DNA of 64,000 nucleotides from Tepidicaulis marinus (GTDB lineage Bacteria; Pseudomonadota; Alphaproteobacteria; Parvibaculales; Parvibaculaceae): NCBI RefSeq assembly GCF_000739695.1, contig NZ_BBIO01000005.1, positions 62,001 to 126,000 of the forward strand, read 5' to 3'. Shown piece by piece: positions 36,950 to 46,632 of this stretch (position 1 is its first letter; each line of letters starts with the position of its first letter). The notes under the pieces were generated by a model. It saw only the letters and a program-made list of their open reading frames with translations, ran no database searches and was not told where the DNA came from. The position numbers and the translations under genes were made by a program.

Positions 36950-37869
36950 TCTGCCCCTTGATATTCCGGCACGTCATTGCCCAGGAGAAAGGCCCCGGGA
37001 TTGTCTTCCGCCCGCGCGACGACCCTGTCGAGATTGCGCACAAGCTCACGCATCTCCGCGATCAGAAGCGGCATTTCCCCGAGCCCTTCGCGCGCGAAGC
37101 GGTCGATGGAAGCGCGGTTACCCTCCACGATGCTTTCGAACTGCTGGCCGAGTTTGCGGTAGGAATTGGCCGTAGCGCGCGCGTCGGCCACGAAACGCCT
37201 CACATCCTTTTGCAGGATATCATCCGCGACCGCCGTAATGCTTTCCACATTGCCGGAAATCTTATTCACGTTTTCCAGCGTTTCCTCCAGCGCGTCGGAG
37301 CTGGCGGCGAGTTTTTCCGAGACCGTGTTGAGATTGGTCATAATGCCGGTGACGTTCTGATCGTTCCGCTGCACAAGCACACGCAGATCGTGGATAAGTT
37401 GATTGGCGTTATCGACGGCTTCGGGCGCGCTGGTGAACAATTGCTGGATGGTGGACTTTTCCGCCTTGATGACGGGATAGTCTCGGCCGCCCTGCGCCTC
37501 GAGAGGCGGCGAGCCGGCCGAGCCGCCCGAAAGCTCGATCAAGGCCACGCCTGTCAGCCCGAAAAGCTCAAGCCGTGCTTCCGTGTCTTCCTTCACGGGC
37601 GTGCGGGCGTCGAGCTCGACCAGCGCCACCACCTTGCTCGGGTCGTTGCGCGCCAAACGCAGATCGACAACCTGCCCCACCTGGATGCCGTTATATTGAA
37701 CGGTGCCGGATTTCGTCAGGCCGGAGACGGAGCCTTCGAAAACGATTTCGTAATATTCGTAAGTCCGGTCGAGCTGGAAGCGGCCGATCCAGAGCGCAAA
37801 GAGAAAAATCGCGGCGATACCGGCAAGCGCGAAAGCGCCGATAAGCACGTTGTTCGATTTGATCTCCAT
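36946..37869 (-). CDS. MlaD-like MCE protein
   Basis: 307 residues. N-terminal membrane anchor (about 10-30), one MCE domain (about 38-115: SVSGLTKSGTVQYNGIQVG), then a long helical tail. MCE rings carry phospholipids between the membranes, here with the ATPase (37907) and permease (38690) upstream. Longer than E. coli MlaD because of the tail; the arrangement with an auxiliary lipoprotein is typical of alphaproteobacteria. Confidence 0.9.
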   Translation of the reverse strand: MEIKSNNVLIGAFALAGIAAIFLFALWIGRFQLDRTYEYYEIVFEGSVSGLTKSGTVQYNGIQVGQVVDLRLARNDPSKVVALVELDARTPVKEDTEARLELFGLTGVALIELSGGSAGSPPLEAQGGRDYPVIKAEKSTIQQLFTSAPEAVDNANQLIHDLRVLVQRNDQNVTGIMTNLNTVSEKLAASSDALEETLENVNKISGNVESITAVADDILQKDVRRFVADARATANSYRKLGQQFESIVEGNRASIDRFAREGLGEMPLLIAEMRELVRNLDRVVARAEDNPGAFLLGNDVPEYQGAE

Positions 37870-37906
37870 CAGACAGAGCCCCTCTCTTGGCGTTGGCTTT
37901 CCTGTG

Positions 37907-38686
37907 TCATCCGGGCTTTCCCTGCGCCCGGCCCGCGGCGCGCCCGCGCGGCCCTTTGAAATATTCCGTAATCCAGGGATGATCGCTGGCCATCATATCC
38001 TCCATGGTGCCGGCGAGGATAACACGTTTATCCGCCAGAACCGCGATCCGGTCGCAAGTGGCGTAAAGCGTATCGAGATCATGAGTAACGAGGAAGACGG
38101 TCAGTCCCAGCGCCTGCTGGAGCTCTTTCAAAAGCCGGTCGAAGGCCGCCGCCCCGATAGGGTCGAGCCCCGCCGTCGGCTCGTCGAGAAACAGGATTTC
38201 AGGATCGAGCGCCAGCGCCCGGGCAAGCCCGGCGCGTTTGCGCATGCCCCCTGAAAGCTCGGAAGGGTATTTCGATGCCGCCTCGATGGGCAGGCCGACA
38301 AGGCGCACTTTCAGCGCCGCCAATTCGTCCATCATATCGCCGGGCATCTTCAAATGTTCGCGGTAGGCCACCTGAACGTTTTCAGCCACCGTCAGCGCGG
38401 AAAAAAGCGCCCCGTCCTGAAAGAGAATGCCCCAGCGCTGCTCCAGTGCCTGGCGCTCTTCTTCGTTCAGCATCGAAGGTTCTTCGCCCAGCACCTCGAT
38501 GCGGCCGGCGGCGGGCCGGTTGAGCCCGACGATCGTGCGCAAAAGGACCGACTTGCCGGTGCCCGAGCCGCCGACAATGCCGAGCACCTCGCCCTTGCGC
38601 ACTTTCAGGTCGAGATTTTCATGCACGACATGATCGCCGAACTGCGTGCGCAGCCCCCTCACATCGATGACCGCCTCATCCTTCAT
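37907..38686 (-). CDS. Mla-type ABC transporter ATP-binding protein
   Basis: 259 residues. Walker A GGSGTGKS (about 40-47), signature LSGGMRKRAGLARALA and Walker B ILFLDEPTAGLDPI are all present. The MRKR after the signature is typical of MlaF-type importers of lipids. Spaced 3 bases from the permease gene, 37 from mlaD. It powers the movement of phospholipid between outer and inner membrane. Confidence 0.92.
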   Translation of the reverse strand: MKDEAVIDVRGLRTQFGDHVVHENLDLKVRKGEVLGIVGGSGTGKSVLLRTIVGLNRPAAGRIEVLGEEPSMLNEEERQALEQRWGILFQDGALFSALTVAENVQVAYREHLKMPGDMMDELAALKVRLVGLPIEAASKYPSELSGGMRKRAGLARALALDPEILFLDEPTAGLDPIGAAAFDRLLKELQQALGLTVFLVTHDLDTLYATCDRIAVLADKRVILAGTMEDMMASDHPWITEYFKGPRGRAAGRAQGKPG

Positions 38687-38689
38687 GCG

Positions 38690-39829
38690 TTAAATCCCCA
38701 CCGCCGTGAAGAACATGGCGAAAAGCGCATCCAGAATAATGACCATGAAAATGGATTTCACCACGGACTGCGTGGTTTGCTGGCCGACCGATTCCGCGCT
38801 GCCCGTCACTTTCATCCCGCAATGACACCCGATCAGCGCGATGACGATCGCCATGAAAGGCGCTTTGAGAAGACCGACGCCGAAGGTCCAGAAACCCGCC
38901 GCTTCCTGCAGACGCACGAGAAAAACGCCCGGTGTCGTATCGAGCAGCATCCAAACCGTCACCGCCCCGCCGAGGAGCCCCATAATATCGGCAATGAAGG
39001 TGAGGAGCGGCAAGGTCAGCACAAGCGCCAGCACACGCGGCACGATCAGCATTTCCACAGGATCGAGCCCGAGCGTGCGCATGGCGTCGATCTCCTCGCG
39101 CATTTTCATCGAGCCGATTTCGGCCGCAAAAGCGCTGCCCGAGCGGCCGGCAACGATGATGGCGGTAAGGAGGATGCCGACTTCCCGCAAAAAGATGATG
39201 GCAACGAGATTGACCGTGTAGACATCCGCCCCGAAGCGTTTCAACTGCTCCGCCCCTTGCTGGGCGATTACCGCGCCGATCAAAAAGGTGATCAGGCAAA
39301 CGATAGGCAGCGCATCGAAGCCCGCCTTTTCCATATGATGGACAAGCGGCACGAGACGCAGGCGCCGGGGCGATTTCACCGCCCGCCAAAGCGCCTGCAG
39401 AAAAATACCGAAATAGCCGACGATCCCGTGCACTTCCGCGCCCGTTGCCAGCAGCGCATCGCCAACCCGGGCGGTCAGCTGCACAGCAAAGGGGCGCATG
39501 TCGTGCAGCGTGTCCGGGCAGGTGCCGCGATTGGCCTGCACGGTGTCGAACAATGTCTGAAATTCACCGCGCAATCCTTCAAAGCGCGGGGTGAGGCCTT
39601 GTGCCAAAAAACGCTCCGCCGTGCGGTCCAAAAGCCAGGCGCCCGCCGTGTCAAGCCGGCTCACATTCTTGAGATCGAAAGTGACCTGAGCGCCGCGGAT
39701 GCGTGCGGCGGAAAGCTCGTCCAGCGCCGCGCCAAGCGCCGCAGCCTGGCGCACGGTCCAGTCGCCGGAGGCCGAAAACATAAAGCCGGAGCCGGTTTCC
39801 TCGGTTTTGAAACTGGGCGTCTGGCTCAT
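38690..39829 (-). CDS. STAS-fused Mla permease
   Basis: 379 residues. A STAS domain at the N-terminus (about 15-105, replacing the separate MlaB protein) is fused to the MlaE permease (about 125-375) with its conserved AGRSGSAFAAEIGSMKMREEID loop (key residues GRSG and E-I-x-x-MK). Five to six membrane helices. First gene of the operon permease-ATPase-MCE-lipoprotein. STAS-MlaE fusions are common in alphaproteobacteria. Confidence 0.92.
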   Translation of the reverse strand: MSQTPSFKTEETGSGFMFSASGDWTVRQAAALGAALDELSAARIRGAQVTFDLKNVSRLDTAGAWLLDRTAERFLAQGLTPRFEGLRGEFQTLFDTVQANRGTCPDTLHDMRPFAVQLTARVGDALLATGAEVHGIVGYFGIFLQALWRAVKSPRRLRLVPLVHHMEKAGFDALPIVCLITFLIGAVIAQQGAEQLKRFGADVYTVNLVAIIFLREVGILLTAIIVAGRSGSAFAAEIGSMKMREEIDAMRTLGLDPVEMLIVPRVLALVLTLPLLTFIADIMGLLGGAVTVWMLLDTTPGVFLVRLQEAAGFWTFGVGLLKAPFMAIVIALIGCHCGMKVTGSAESVGQQTTQSVVKSIFMVIILDALFAMFFTAVGI

Positions 39830-40016
39830 ATCCCCTCAATACGCTAAATTGCCCGCGTAAACGTAGTTTTAGCTTCAATTTCGGCCCGCGTCACCGGGCC
39901 GCATGGATTTGAAGCCTACCCGTTCTAGCTTCGTTGTATAAGGGCTCATCCTGATGCGGAAAAAGGCGCGGTAGAACGCACGGGAGCGAAATTTTGGAGT
40001 GCAGAGGACCAATAAG

Positions 40017-40415
40017 ATGAATTTCATGAAGATTGCGATGATTGCCGGCACAGCGCTTGCCTTCAGCCAAGCGGCATCGGCCGAAGAAGCGGATCTTGAA
40101 AAAGGCGCAAAGGTTTTCAAGAAATGCCAGGCTTGCCATACGCTGGAAGAAGGCGCTTCGAATAAGATCGGCCCGAATCTCTATGGCATGTTCTCCCGCG
40201 GCGTGGCTGCGAAAGAAGATTTCCGCTATTCCGATGCAATGACGGAAAAAGCCGGTGAAATCGGTTCCTGGAACGAGGAAAATCTTGCGGAGTATCTCGA
40301 AAACCCGCGCAAATATGTGCCCGGCACCAATATGGCCTTCGCCGGTTTGCGCAAGGAAAGCGATCGCACGAACCTGATCGCGTATCTCAAGCAGGAAACG
40401 GGCGCGGCCGAATAA
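40017..40415 (+). CDS. class I cytochrome c
   Basis: 132 residues. Signal peptide (to about 22, ASA-EE cleavage) and one heme motif CQACH (37-41); the distal Met is in GTNMAF (about 100). This is the mitochondrial/cytochrome c2 type of soluble periplasmic electron carrier. The ATG at 40017 has AGAGGA upstream; six extra codons to 39999 are open but unneeded. Followed by a strong terminator. Confidence 0.93.
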   Translation: MNFMKIAMIAGTALAFSQAASAEEADLEKGAKVFKKCQACHTLEEGASNKIGPNLYGMFSRGVAAKEDFRYSDAMTEKAGEIGSWNEENLAEYLENPRKYVPGTNMAFAGLRKESDRTNLIAYLKQETGAAE

Positions 40416-40439
40416 ACGCGCCCCGCTTAAGCATTCAAG

Positions 40440-40472
40440 CCGGTCCGGACCTTCATATCCGGGCCGGTTTTT
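40440..40472 (+). terminator. Rho-independent terminator of cytochrome c
   Basis: Ten-base stem CCGGTCCGGA/TCCGGGCCGG (one G-T pair) with an eight-base loop and TTTTT. It ends at the last base of the convergent TRAP transporter gene. Confidence 0.85.
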
Positions 40473-43063
40473 CATGTCCGTTTCCGCCGAAACTGGCCGC
40501 GCGCAACAAGAAGGGTCAGGAGGAAGGCCGGCAGATATAGCCAATAAGGATCGATCCTTTCCTGCGCAACCTCCGCGCCCAGCACTTGCCAGTCGAAGCC
40601 GACACCCAGCTTTTCGGCAGGCGAGGCAAAGCGCACGAGATCGACAAAGGTCTTGCCTTCTTCCTGCCTGAGCTCCATGCCCGCAGCGCTAAGGCGCTCG
40701 CCCGCGTTGCCCGGCGCCCCGAGCGGCAAGCGGATGGTGCGGCGCACGAGATCACCCTCGAAAGTTTCCCCTTCAAAAACAAGCGCGATGCTGGCCTCTT
40801 CCGGCGCTTCCTCGATAAGCACCGCCGCTTCTTCGTAAGGGACCTGCTCGAAAGGCGGTACGACCTGATCGATCCAATAAGCCGGGCGCAGCAGCGTGAA
40901 AGCGACGAGTAGCAATACCGCCCCTTCCCAAAACTTCAGCCGCGCAAAGAAATAACCTTGAGAGACGGCCGCAAAGAGAAGAACACCGAGCGTTGCCCCC
41001 AGCGCCGTCAATGCAAGGTCCAGCGGTCCGTCGATGCCGATGAGCAAAAGTTTCGTATTGAAGATGAAGAAGAACGGCAAAATGACGGTGCGCAGCGAAT
41101 AGCGGAAAGCGGTGATCCCCGTGCGGATGGGATCGCCGCCTGAAATCGCCGCCGCCGCAAAAGAGGCAAGGCCTACGGGCGGCGTCACATCCGCCATGAT
41201 GCCGAAATAGAAAACAAAGAGATGAACGGCGATAAGCGGCACTACCAGCCCATTCGCCGCGCCAAGCTCCACCACCACGCCCGCAAGAAGCGCGGAAACG
41301 ACGATGTAATTGGCCGTGGTCGGCAGGCCGAGCCCCAGAACGAGGCTGAGCACGGCAACATAAACCAGCATCAAAACCAGATTGCCGCCGGAAAGAAACT
41401 CGACAAGCTCCGTCAGCCGAAGCCCCACCCCCGTCAAGGAAACTGCGCCGACGATAATGCCCGCCGCCGCCGTCGCCACGGCGATCACGATCATGTTGCG
41501 CGCGCCCGCTTCCAGCCCGTCCCAGATCGTGCGCGCGCCCTCTTTCACGTCAGCGGGACGAAAACCCCGCCCGGCGAAAAGCGAAATGAGCACATGCTGG
41601 CTTGCCAGAATGACCATGAGCCCCACCACCGCCCAGAAGGCGGAAAGGCCGGGCGAAAGACGTTCGACGACAAGACACCAGATGAGAACCGCGATGGGCA
41701 AAAGAAAATGCAGCCCCTGGCGCACCGTGTCCGAAAAACGGGGAAGGAACAGCGCCTCCTCATCCGCTGCCCCCATAGATGCGGAGCTGCCGGGCCGTTC
41801 TTCATCGCGCGCCGCCGCATAAACGGCGCCCATATAAAGCGCCAGCAAGGCACCCATCAGCAGCCAGAACGCGCCGCCGCCCAGAGCTTGCATCAGCTCG
41901 ACGAAAAAATAGGCAAGGCCCAGAAAGATCATCATTCCGGCCAGCACCAAGCCGCCCCGCACCAGACGCATGGGCAAGGCGGGCAGAGGGTCGGGCCGTT
42001 CCAAAAGCGGCATATCCGCCTTCACCGCTTCCAAATGAACGATATAGACCAGCGCGATATAGGAAATGACAGCGGGCAGGAACGCATGGGTAATGACATC
42101 GACATAGGAAATGCCGACATATTCCACCATCAAAAACGCCGCCGCGCCCATGACCGGCGGCATGATCTGCCCGTTGACGGACGAGGCGACTTCCACCGCC
42201 CCGGCCTGCTCTTTCGAAAAGCCGACTTTGCGCATGAGCGGAATGGTGAACGTGCCCGTCGTCACGGTATTGGCGATGGAAGAGCCCGAGACGAGGCCCG
42301 TCATACCCGAGGCAAGTACCGCCGCTTTTGCAGGCCCCCCGCGCATATGCCCGACAAGCGAGAAGGCAAGGCGGATGAAATAATCCCCTGCCCCGCCCGT
42401 CTCAAGCAGCGCGCCGAAAAGCACGAAGAGGAAAATCACGCCGGTCGACACGCCAATGGCGACACCGAAAACCCCCTCCGTCCCGAGCCATAAATGGCTC
42501 ATGGCACGGGAAAAGGACGCGCCCTTCCAAGCAATGATGTCGGGCGCGTAATTGCCGAAAAATATGTAAGCCAGAAAGAGCAGCGCGACGATGACGATGG
42601 GCGGCCCCAGCGCGCGGCGCGCCGCTTCCAAAAGCAAAACGATACCGAGGCCGGAAACGGCAAGGTCGAGATCGCTCGGCAGGCCGGGACGCAAGGCCAG
42701 CCCGTCGCGGAAAATGAAAAGATAAGCCGCCGCGAAAGCCCCGAGCCCGGCAAGCACCCAATCAAACAGCGGAATATCCGTCCCGCGCTTTTTCAGCGCC
42801 GGAAAACAAAGGAAGGCAAGCAGCAAACCGAAGGCAAGGTGTATGGAGCGCGCATCGGTATCATTCAGAACCGGAATGGCCGGCGCTGCGATAAAGGGTA
42901 GAGGCGATGTATACCAAAGCTGGAAGAGCGACCAGAGAACGGCGAGCCCGGCAACGGCCTTGCCGGAGATGCCGCCGACCGCGCGTTCGCCTTCCAGTTC
43001 CCATAGCAGTTCCTCATCCGGGCGGGTATGGCCCGTGCCTTCCGGGTTACGCGGCTCGCTCAT
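40472..43063 (-). CDS. TRAP transporter fused permease (4TM + 12TM)
   Basis: 863 residues with about 18 membrane helices. This is the fused DctQ-DctM permease of TAXI-type TRAP systems, which import substrates with Na+ or H+ and a periplasmic binding protein. DctM motifs are visible (GLVSGSSIANTVTTGTFTIPLM; key GSSxAN; and LGLPTTANYIV). A periplasmic Glu-rich stretch near 780-840 is unusual for the family, possibly a small extra domain. The binding protein gene is 54 bases upstream. Substrate unknown, glutamate or dicarboxylate in characterised relatives. Confidence 0.9.
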   Translation of the reverse strand: MSEPRNPEGTGHTRPDEELLWELEGERAVGGISGKAVAGLAVLWSLFQLWYTSPLPFIAAPAIPVLNDTDARSIHLAFGLLLAFLCFPALKKRGTDIPLFDWVLAGLGAFAAAYLFIFRDGLALRPGLPSDLDLAVSGLGIVLLLEAARRALGPPIVIVALLFLAYIFFGNYAPDIIAWKGASFSRAMSHLWLGTEGVFGVAIGVSTGVIFLFVLFGALLETGGAGDYFIRLAFSLVGHMRGGPAKAAVLASGMTGLVSGSSIANTVTTGTFTIPLMRKVGFSKEQAGAVEVASSVNGQIMPPVMGAAAFLMVEYVGISYVDVITHAFLPAVISYIALVYIVHLEAVKADMPLLERPDPLPALPMRLVRGGLVLAGMMIFLGLAYFFVELMQALGGGAFWLLMGALLALYMGAVYAAARDEERPGSSASMGAADEEALFLPRFSDTVRQGLHFLLPIAVLIWCLVVERLSPGLSAFWAVVGLMVILASQHVLISLFAGRGFRPADVKEGARTIWDGLEAGARNMIVIAVATAAAGIIVGAVSLTGVGLRLTELVEFLSGGNLVLMLVYVAVLSLVLGLGLPTTANYIVVSALLAGVVVELGAANGLVVPLIAVHLFVFYFGIMADVTPPVGLASFAAAAISGGDPIRTGITAFRYSLRTVILPFFFIFNTKLLLIGIDGPLDLALTALGATLGVLLFAAVSQGYFFARLKFWEGAVLLLVAFTLLRPAYWIDQVVPPFEQVPYEEAAVLIEEAPEEASIALVFEGETFEGDLVRRTIRLPLGAPGNAGERLSAAGMELRQEEGKTFVDLVRFASPAEKLGVGFDWQVLGAEVAQERIDPYWLYLPAFLLTLLVARGQFRRKRT

Positions 43064-43117
43064 TCTTCTTTTCTCCGCAAATCCCGTGTGAAGGGTGCCC
43101 GTGCGAAGGGCGCAAGC

Positions 43118-44089
43118 TTATTCGATGAGGCCCGCTTCCTTGAAGTAGCGCGCCGCCCCTTCATGCAAGGGCGCGGTGAGCGCGTGTCTCGCCATGCCTT
43201 CTTTCGTCAGCGCCTGGAACGCCGGATGCAGTTTGCGGAAATCGCCGAAATTTTCGAAGACCGAGGAGGTCAGATGATAAACGACATCCGCATCCACCTC
43301 TGCGGTCGAAACCAGCGTCGCGGCGACGCCGAATGTCTGCACATCATCCGGATTGCCCTGATAAAGGCCGCCGGGAATGGTGGCGGGCGCATAGAAGCTG
43401 TTTTCGGCGATCAGCTTTTCGACTTTCGGCCCGTTCACGTTGATGAGCCGCGTCTCGCAGGTCGTCGTCGCTTCCTGGATCGAGCCGCTCGGGTGGCCGA
43501 CCGCAAAGACGATCGCATCCACTTTATTGTCGCATAGCGCCATGGACTGTTCGGTGGAAACCAGCTCGGAGGCGAGCAGGAAGTCGCCAAGCTCCCAGCC
43601 ATAGGCTTTCATCAGCACTTCCATCGTGGCGCGCTGGCCGGAACCGGGATTGCCGATATTGACCCGCTTGCCCTTCAAATCCTCGAAAGAGGAAATACCG
43701 GCATCGGCGCGCGCCAGCACGGTGAAAGGCTCGGGATGCAGAGAGAAAACCGAACGCAGGTTTTCCATCGGTCCCGCAGCGGTGAACTGCGAGGTGCCTT
43801 TATAGGCGTGGTACTGCCAGTCCGACTGAGCCACGCCAAGCTGCAACTCGCCCTGGCGCAGGGCATTCAGATTGAAGATCGAGCCCCCCGTGCTTTCCAC
43901 CGAGCAGCGGATATTATGCGCCTCGCGGGTCTTGCGCGTCAGCGCGCAAATGGCCCCGCCCGCCGGATAATAAACGCCGGTCAACCCACCCGTGCCGATG
44001 GTCACATACTGGCGCTCCTGCGCGCCCGCCCCCATGGCACCGGCCGCCAAGGCGAAAATTCCCACAATCAGAGCTGCCAGACGCGCCAT
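43118..44089 (-). CDS. TAXI-family TRAP substrate-binding protein
   Basis: 323 residues with a signal peptide (about 1-24). The mature protein starts QERQYVTIGTGGLTGVYYPAGG, the TAXI family signature TIGTGG..GVYYP. It delivers ligand to the fused permease next to it. The two genes form one operon. The usual ligand of the family is glutamate or related; nothing here specifies. Confidence 0.93.
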   Translation of the reverse strand: MARLAALIVGIFALAAGAMGAGAQERQYVTIGTGGLTGVYYPAGGAICALTRKTREAHNIRCSVESTGGSIFNLNALRQGELQLGVAQSDWQYHAYKGTSQFTAAGPMENLRSVFSLHPEPFTVLARADAGISSFEDLKGKRVNIGNPGSGQRATMEVLMKAYGWELGDFLLASELVSTEQSMALCDNKVDAIVFAVGHPSGSIQEATTTCETRLINVNGPKVEKLIAENSFYAPATIPGGLYQGNPDDVQTFGVAATLVSTAEVDADVVYHLTSSVFENFGDFRKLHPAFQALTKEGMARHALTAPLHEGAARYFKEAGLIE

Positions 44090-44316
44090 TTAACACTCCC
44101 TTTATGTGCTTTAATTCCGGTTACCCCTATTGATGGCAGCAGGCTTGCCCGATGGCAACTGCGCCCCGCCTTCGCCGGGGCCCCGCCTGCCTCATTTTAC
44201 CGCCATTTTTTGGAACAAATGCTGCAAGTCACCCCTTAAGTCATGGTCCCGTGTTCCAGATCGGGACAATGGATATGGTGCAACCCGGGCCAAAAGCCCA
44301 GACCTGAGTCAAGATT

Positions 44317-46560
44317 ATGCAGCCCTCGGCCTTGTTCAGACGCCTAGCCTGGTCCCTGCCGGTCCTTATCGTGGCCGGCTCGCTTGCCGTGTCCGTTTAT
44401 GACCCACTCGGCCTGCGCACCCGCATGGCCGATGTCTCCTTCGACCTCATTCAACAATTCGAGCCGCGTCCCGCCGGCCACCCGGAAGCCATTTATATCG
44501 ATATCGATGCGCAGACCGCCGAGCGTGTCGGCGCCTGGCCTTGGCCGCGCCCGCGCCTCGCGCAGCTTATCGAGGCCGTGCATGGCGCAGGCGCAAGCGT
44601 CGTCATTCTGGATGAAACGCTGGAAACTCCGGACCCCACCTCGCCCGGGCAGGTACTGGCACTCTGGCCGCCCTTCCCCGCCGATGCCGATGTTGGCGCC
44701 GTGACGGACGCCTTGCGCGCCTTGCCCGATCACGACATGGCGCTTGCCATGAGCCTGCGCCGGGGCCCGACCGTGCTGTCCATCACGCCCGGCAAGGGCG
44801 AAGCGCATAAACCGCGCAATACCGGCTGGGCGCTGACGGCCGTCGGCGGCGATCCTTACGCGCATCTTCCTGCCTTCACCGAATGGACCGGCAATCTGAG
44901 CGCGCTCGACAGAGCGGCGGCGAGCATCGGCGTGCATCTGCCCTCGCAGGCGCGCACGGACATGGTCCGCCATCTGCCGCTTTTCGCCAATCTGGGCGGC
45001 GATCTCATTCCCGCATCGGCGCTGGAAGCGCTGCGCCTGAAGGAAGGGGCAAGCGCTTATGAAATGCGGCTTCGCACGGCCCCGACTAAATACGACATCA
45101 CCAATCTGGGCGGTATCTCTTCCATCGCGGTTGCCGGAAAAACCATTCCGACGCTGCAGGACGGTTCCTTCCCGCTTTATTTCCGCATGGAGCGCGAAGG
45201 CGCCTCCGTGCCGGCCTGGCGCTTCCTGGAAGACGGCGCCAATGCGTTGGATCTCAGCGGACGGATCGCCGTGATCGGCGTCTCGAAAAACGGCATCGAT
45301 AAATTCCACACGACGCCCATCGGTCCGCTCCCTTCGGGCGCGATCATCACCGAAGCGCTCGATCAGATCATCACGGGCACCATGCTGACCCGGCCCGATT
45401 GGGGACAGGGCGCGGAAATGCTGCTGATCGGCGGCGGCAGCCTGCTTATTTTGCTGATCGTGCTCGGCTCGCGCCGCTATCCCTGGCCCATTCTTTTCAC
45501 GTTGCTGCTGACCGGCGGCGCGGCTTACGGCACCTGGTACGCCTTCACCGACCAGATGTGGATTCTCAATCCGGTGCAACCGATTGTCACGCTGCTGGCC
45601 GTCTATATCGTCTCGGCCATGCTTAACCGGCTCCGGATCGATGCGGAAACCCGCTTCATCGAAAACCAGTTCACGCACCGCCTGCCGAAATCGAAGCTGA
45701 ACAAGCTGATCGCCCAGCCGCGCCGCATTCCCCACAAGGGCACGGGCGTGGAAGTTACCTCCATGGTCGGGGGGCTGCGCGGTTTCAACATCATCGCCGA
45801 CCGCTATCTTGCGGACCCTGAAGCTTATGCCGATATCCTCAACCGTTTTTTCACGCCCGCGACGAAACTCGTGCATGAACGGGGCGGCATGATCGAACGC
45901 TATATGGGCGAGACGGTGCACGCGGTCTGGAACACGCCCTTCCCCGTCACCGACCATGTGGCGCGGGCTTGCGACGCGGCGCTGCGCATGACCGAGCAGC
46001 TCGACGCGCTCAACGATTTCCTGCTGGAAGACGCAAGCCGCCTCAACATGTCTTATGTACCGCTCTCCGTCTCCATCGGTATCGATTCGGGCGAAGCGAT
46101 TGCCGGCAATCTCGGCGCAGATCACAATTTCGATTATGGCATCTCCGGCGAGCCGGTGACCTTTGCCAATTACCTGCAGCGCCATGCCCGCCATTACGGG
46201 CCCGCCATCATCGTGGGCGAAGGCGCGCAGCGCATCCTGGGCGACCGCTATGCGCTGCTCGAGGTCGATCTCATCGCCACGCCGCGCCATCCCAACGGCT
46301 CGCGCGCCTTTGCGCTGCTGGGCGATTCCATCGTCCGCGCCAGCCCGAAATTCCGCGCGCTGCAGGAAGCCCATCAGGCGCTCTTCGAAGCCTACCGCCA
46401 TCAGCGCTGGGCCGAGGCACGGGCAGTCATCGCCCAGGCGCGCAAGCTCAACGGGGCCATCGAAACGCTCTACGACCTTTACGAGCAGCGTATCGCCCAT
46501 TTCGAAGCGAACCCGCCCGGCCTTGCCTGGAACGGGGTGTGGTACGCGGGCCGCATTTAA
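44317..46560 (+). CDS. CHASE2-domain protein with degenerate adenylate/guanylate cyclase domain
   Basis: 747 residues. N-terminal membrane helix (about 10-28), periplasmic CHASE2 sensor (about 40-345), three further helices (about 365-440), then a class III cyclase-like domain (about 475-675). In that domain the two metal Asp are Gly486 and Glu532, the base-specifying Lys is Arg528, and the transition-state Asn and Arg are Thr615 and Tyr619. It therefore probably lacks cyclase activity. It may act as a sensor or partner. A short helical C-terminal region follows. Confidence 0.85.
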   Translation: MQPSALFRRLAWSLPVLIVAGSLAVSVYDPLGLRTRMADVSFDLIQQFEPRPAGHPEAIYIDIDAQTAERVGAWPWPRPRLAQLIEAVHGAGASVVILDETLETPDPTSPGQVLALWPPFPADADVGAVTDALRALPDHDMALAMSLRRGPTVLSITPGKGEAHKPRNTGWALTAVGGDPYAHLPAFTEWTGNLSALDRAAASIGVHLPSQARTDMVRHLPLFANLGGDLIPASALEALRLKEGASAYEMRLRTAPTKYDITNLGGISSIAVAGKTIPTLQDGSFPLYFRMEREGASVPAWRFLEDGANALDLSGRIAVIGVSKNGIDKFHTTPIGPLPSGAIITEALDQIITGTMLTRPDWGQGAEMLLIGGGSLLILLIVLGSRRYPWPILFTLLLTGGAAYGTWYAFTDQMWILNPVQPIVTLLAVYIVSAMLNRLRIDAETRFIENQFTHRLPKSKLNKLIAQPRRIPHKGTGVEVTSMVGGLRGFNIIADRYLADPEAYADILNRFFTPATKLVHERGGMIERYMGETVHAVWNTPFPVTDHVARACDAALRMTEQLDALNDFLLEDASRLNMSYVPLSVSIGIDSGEAIAGNLGADHNFDYGISGEPVTFANYLQRHARHYGPAIIVGEGAQRILGDRYALLEVDLIATPRHPNGSRAFALLGDSIVRASPKFRALQEAHQALFEAYRHQRWAEARAVIAQARKLNGAIETLYDLYEQRIAHFEANPPGLAWNGVWYAGRI

Positions 46561-46632
46561 TGCCGGGGGTGATTGCCGGACCTTGCGTGATCGCCCCTTG
46601 GCGGGCACGCAAAGGGACGGCATGATGCGCCC

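Noticed and set aside
38354-39847. 497-codon frame on + over the Mla permease
   Set aside because: Antisense of a gene with STAS and MlaE motifs; shadow composition.
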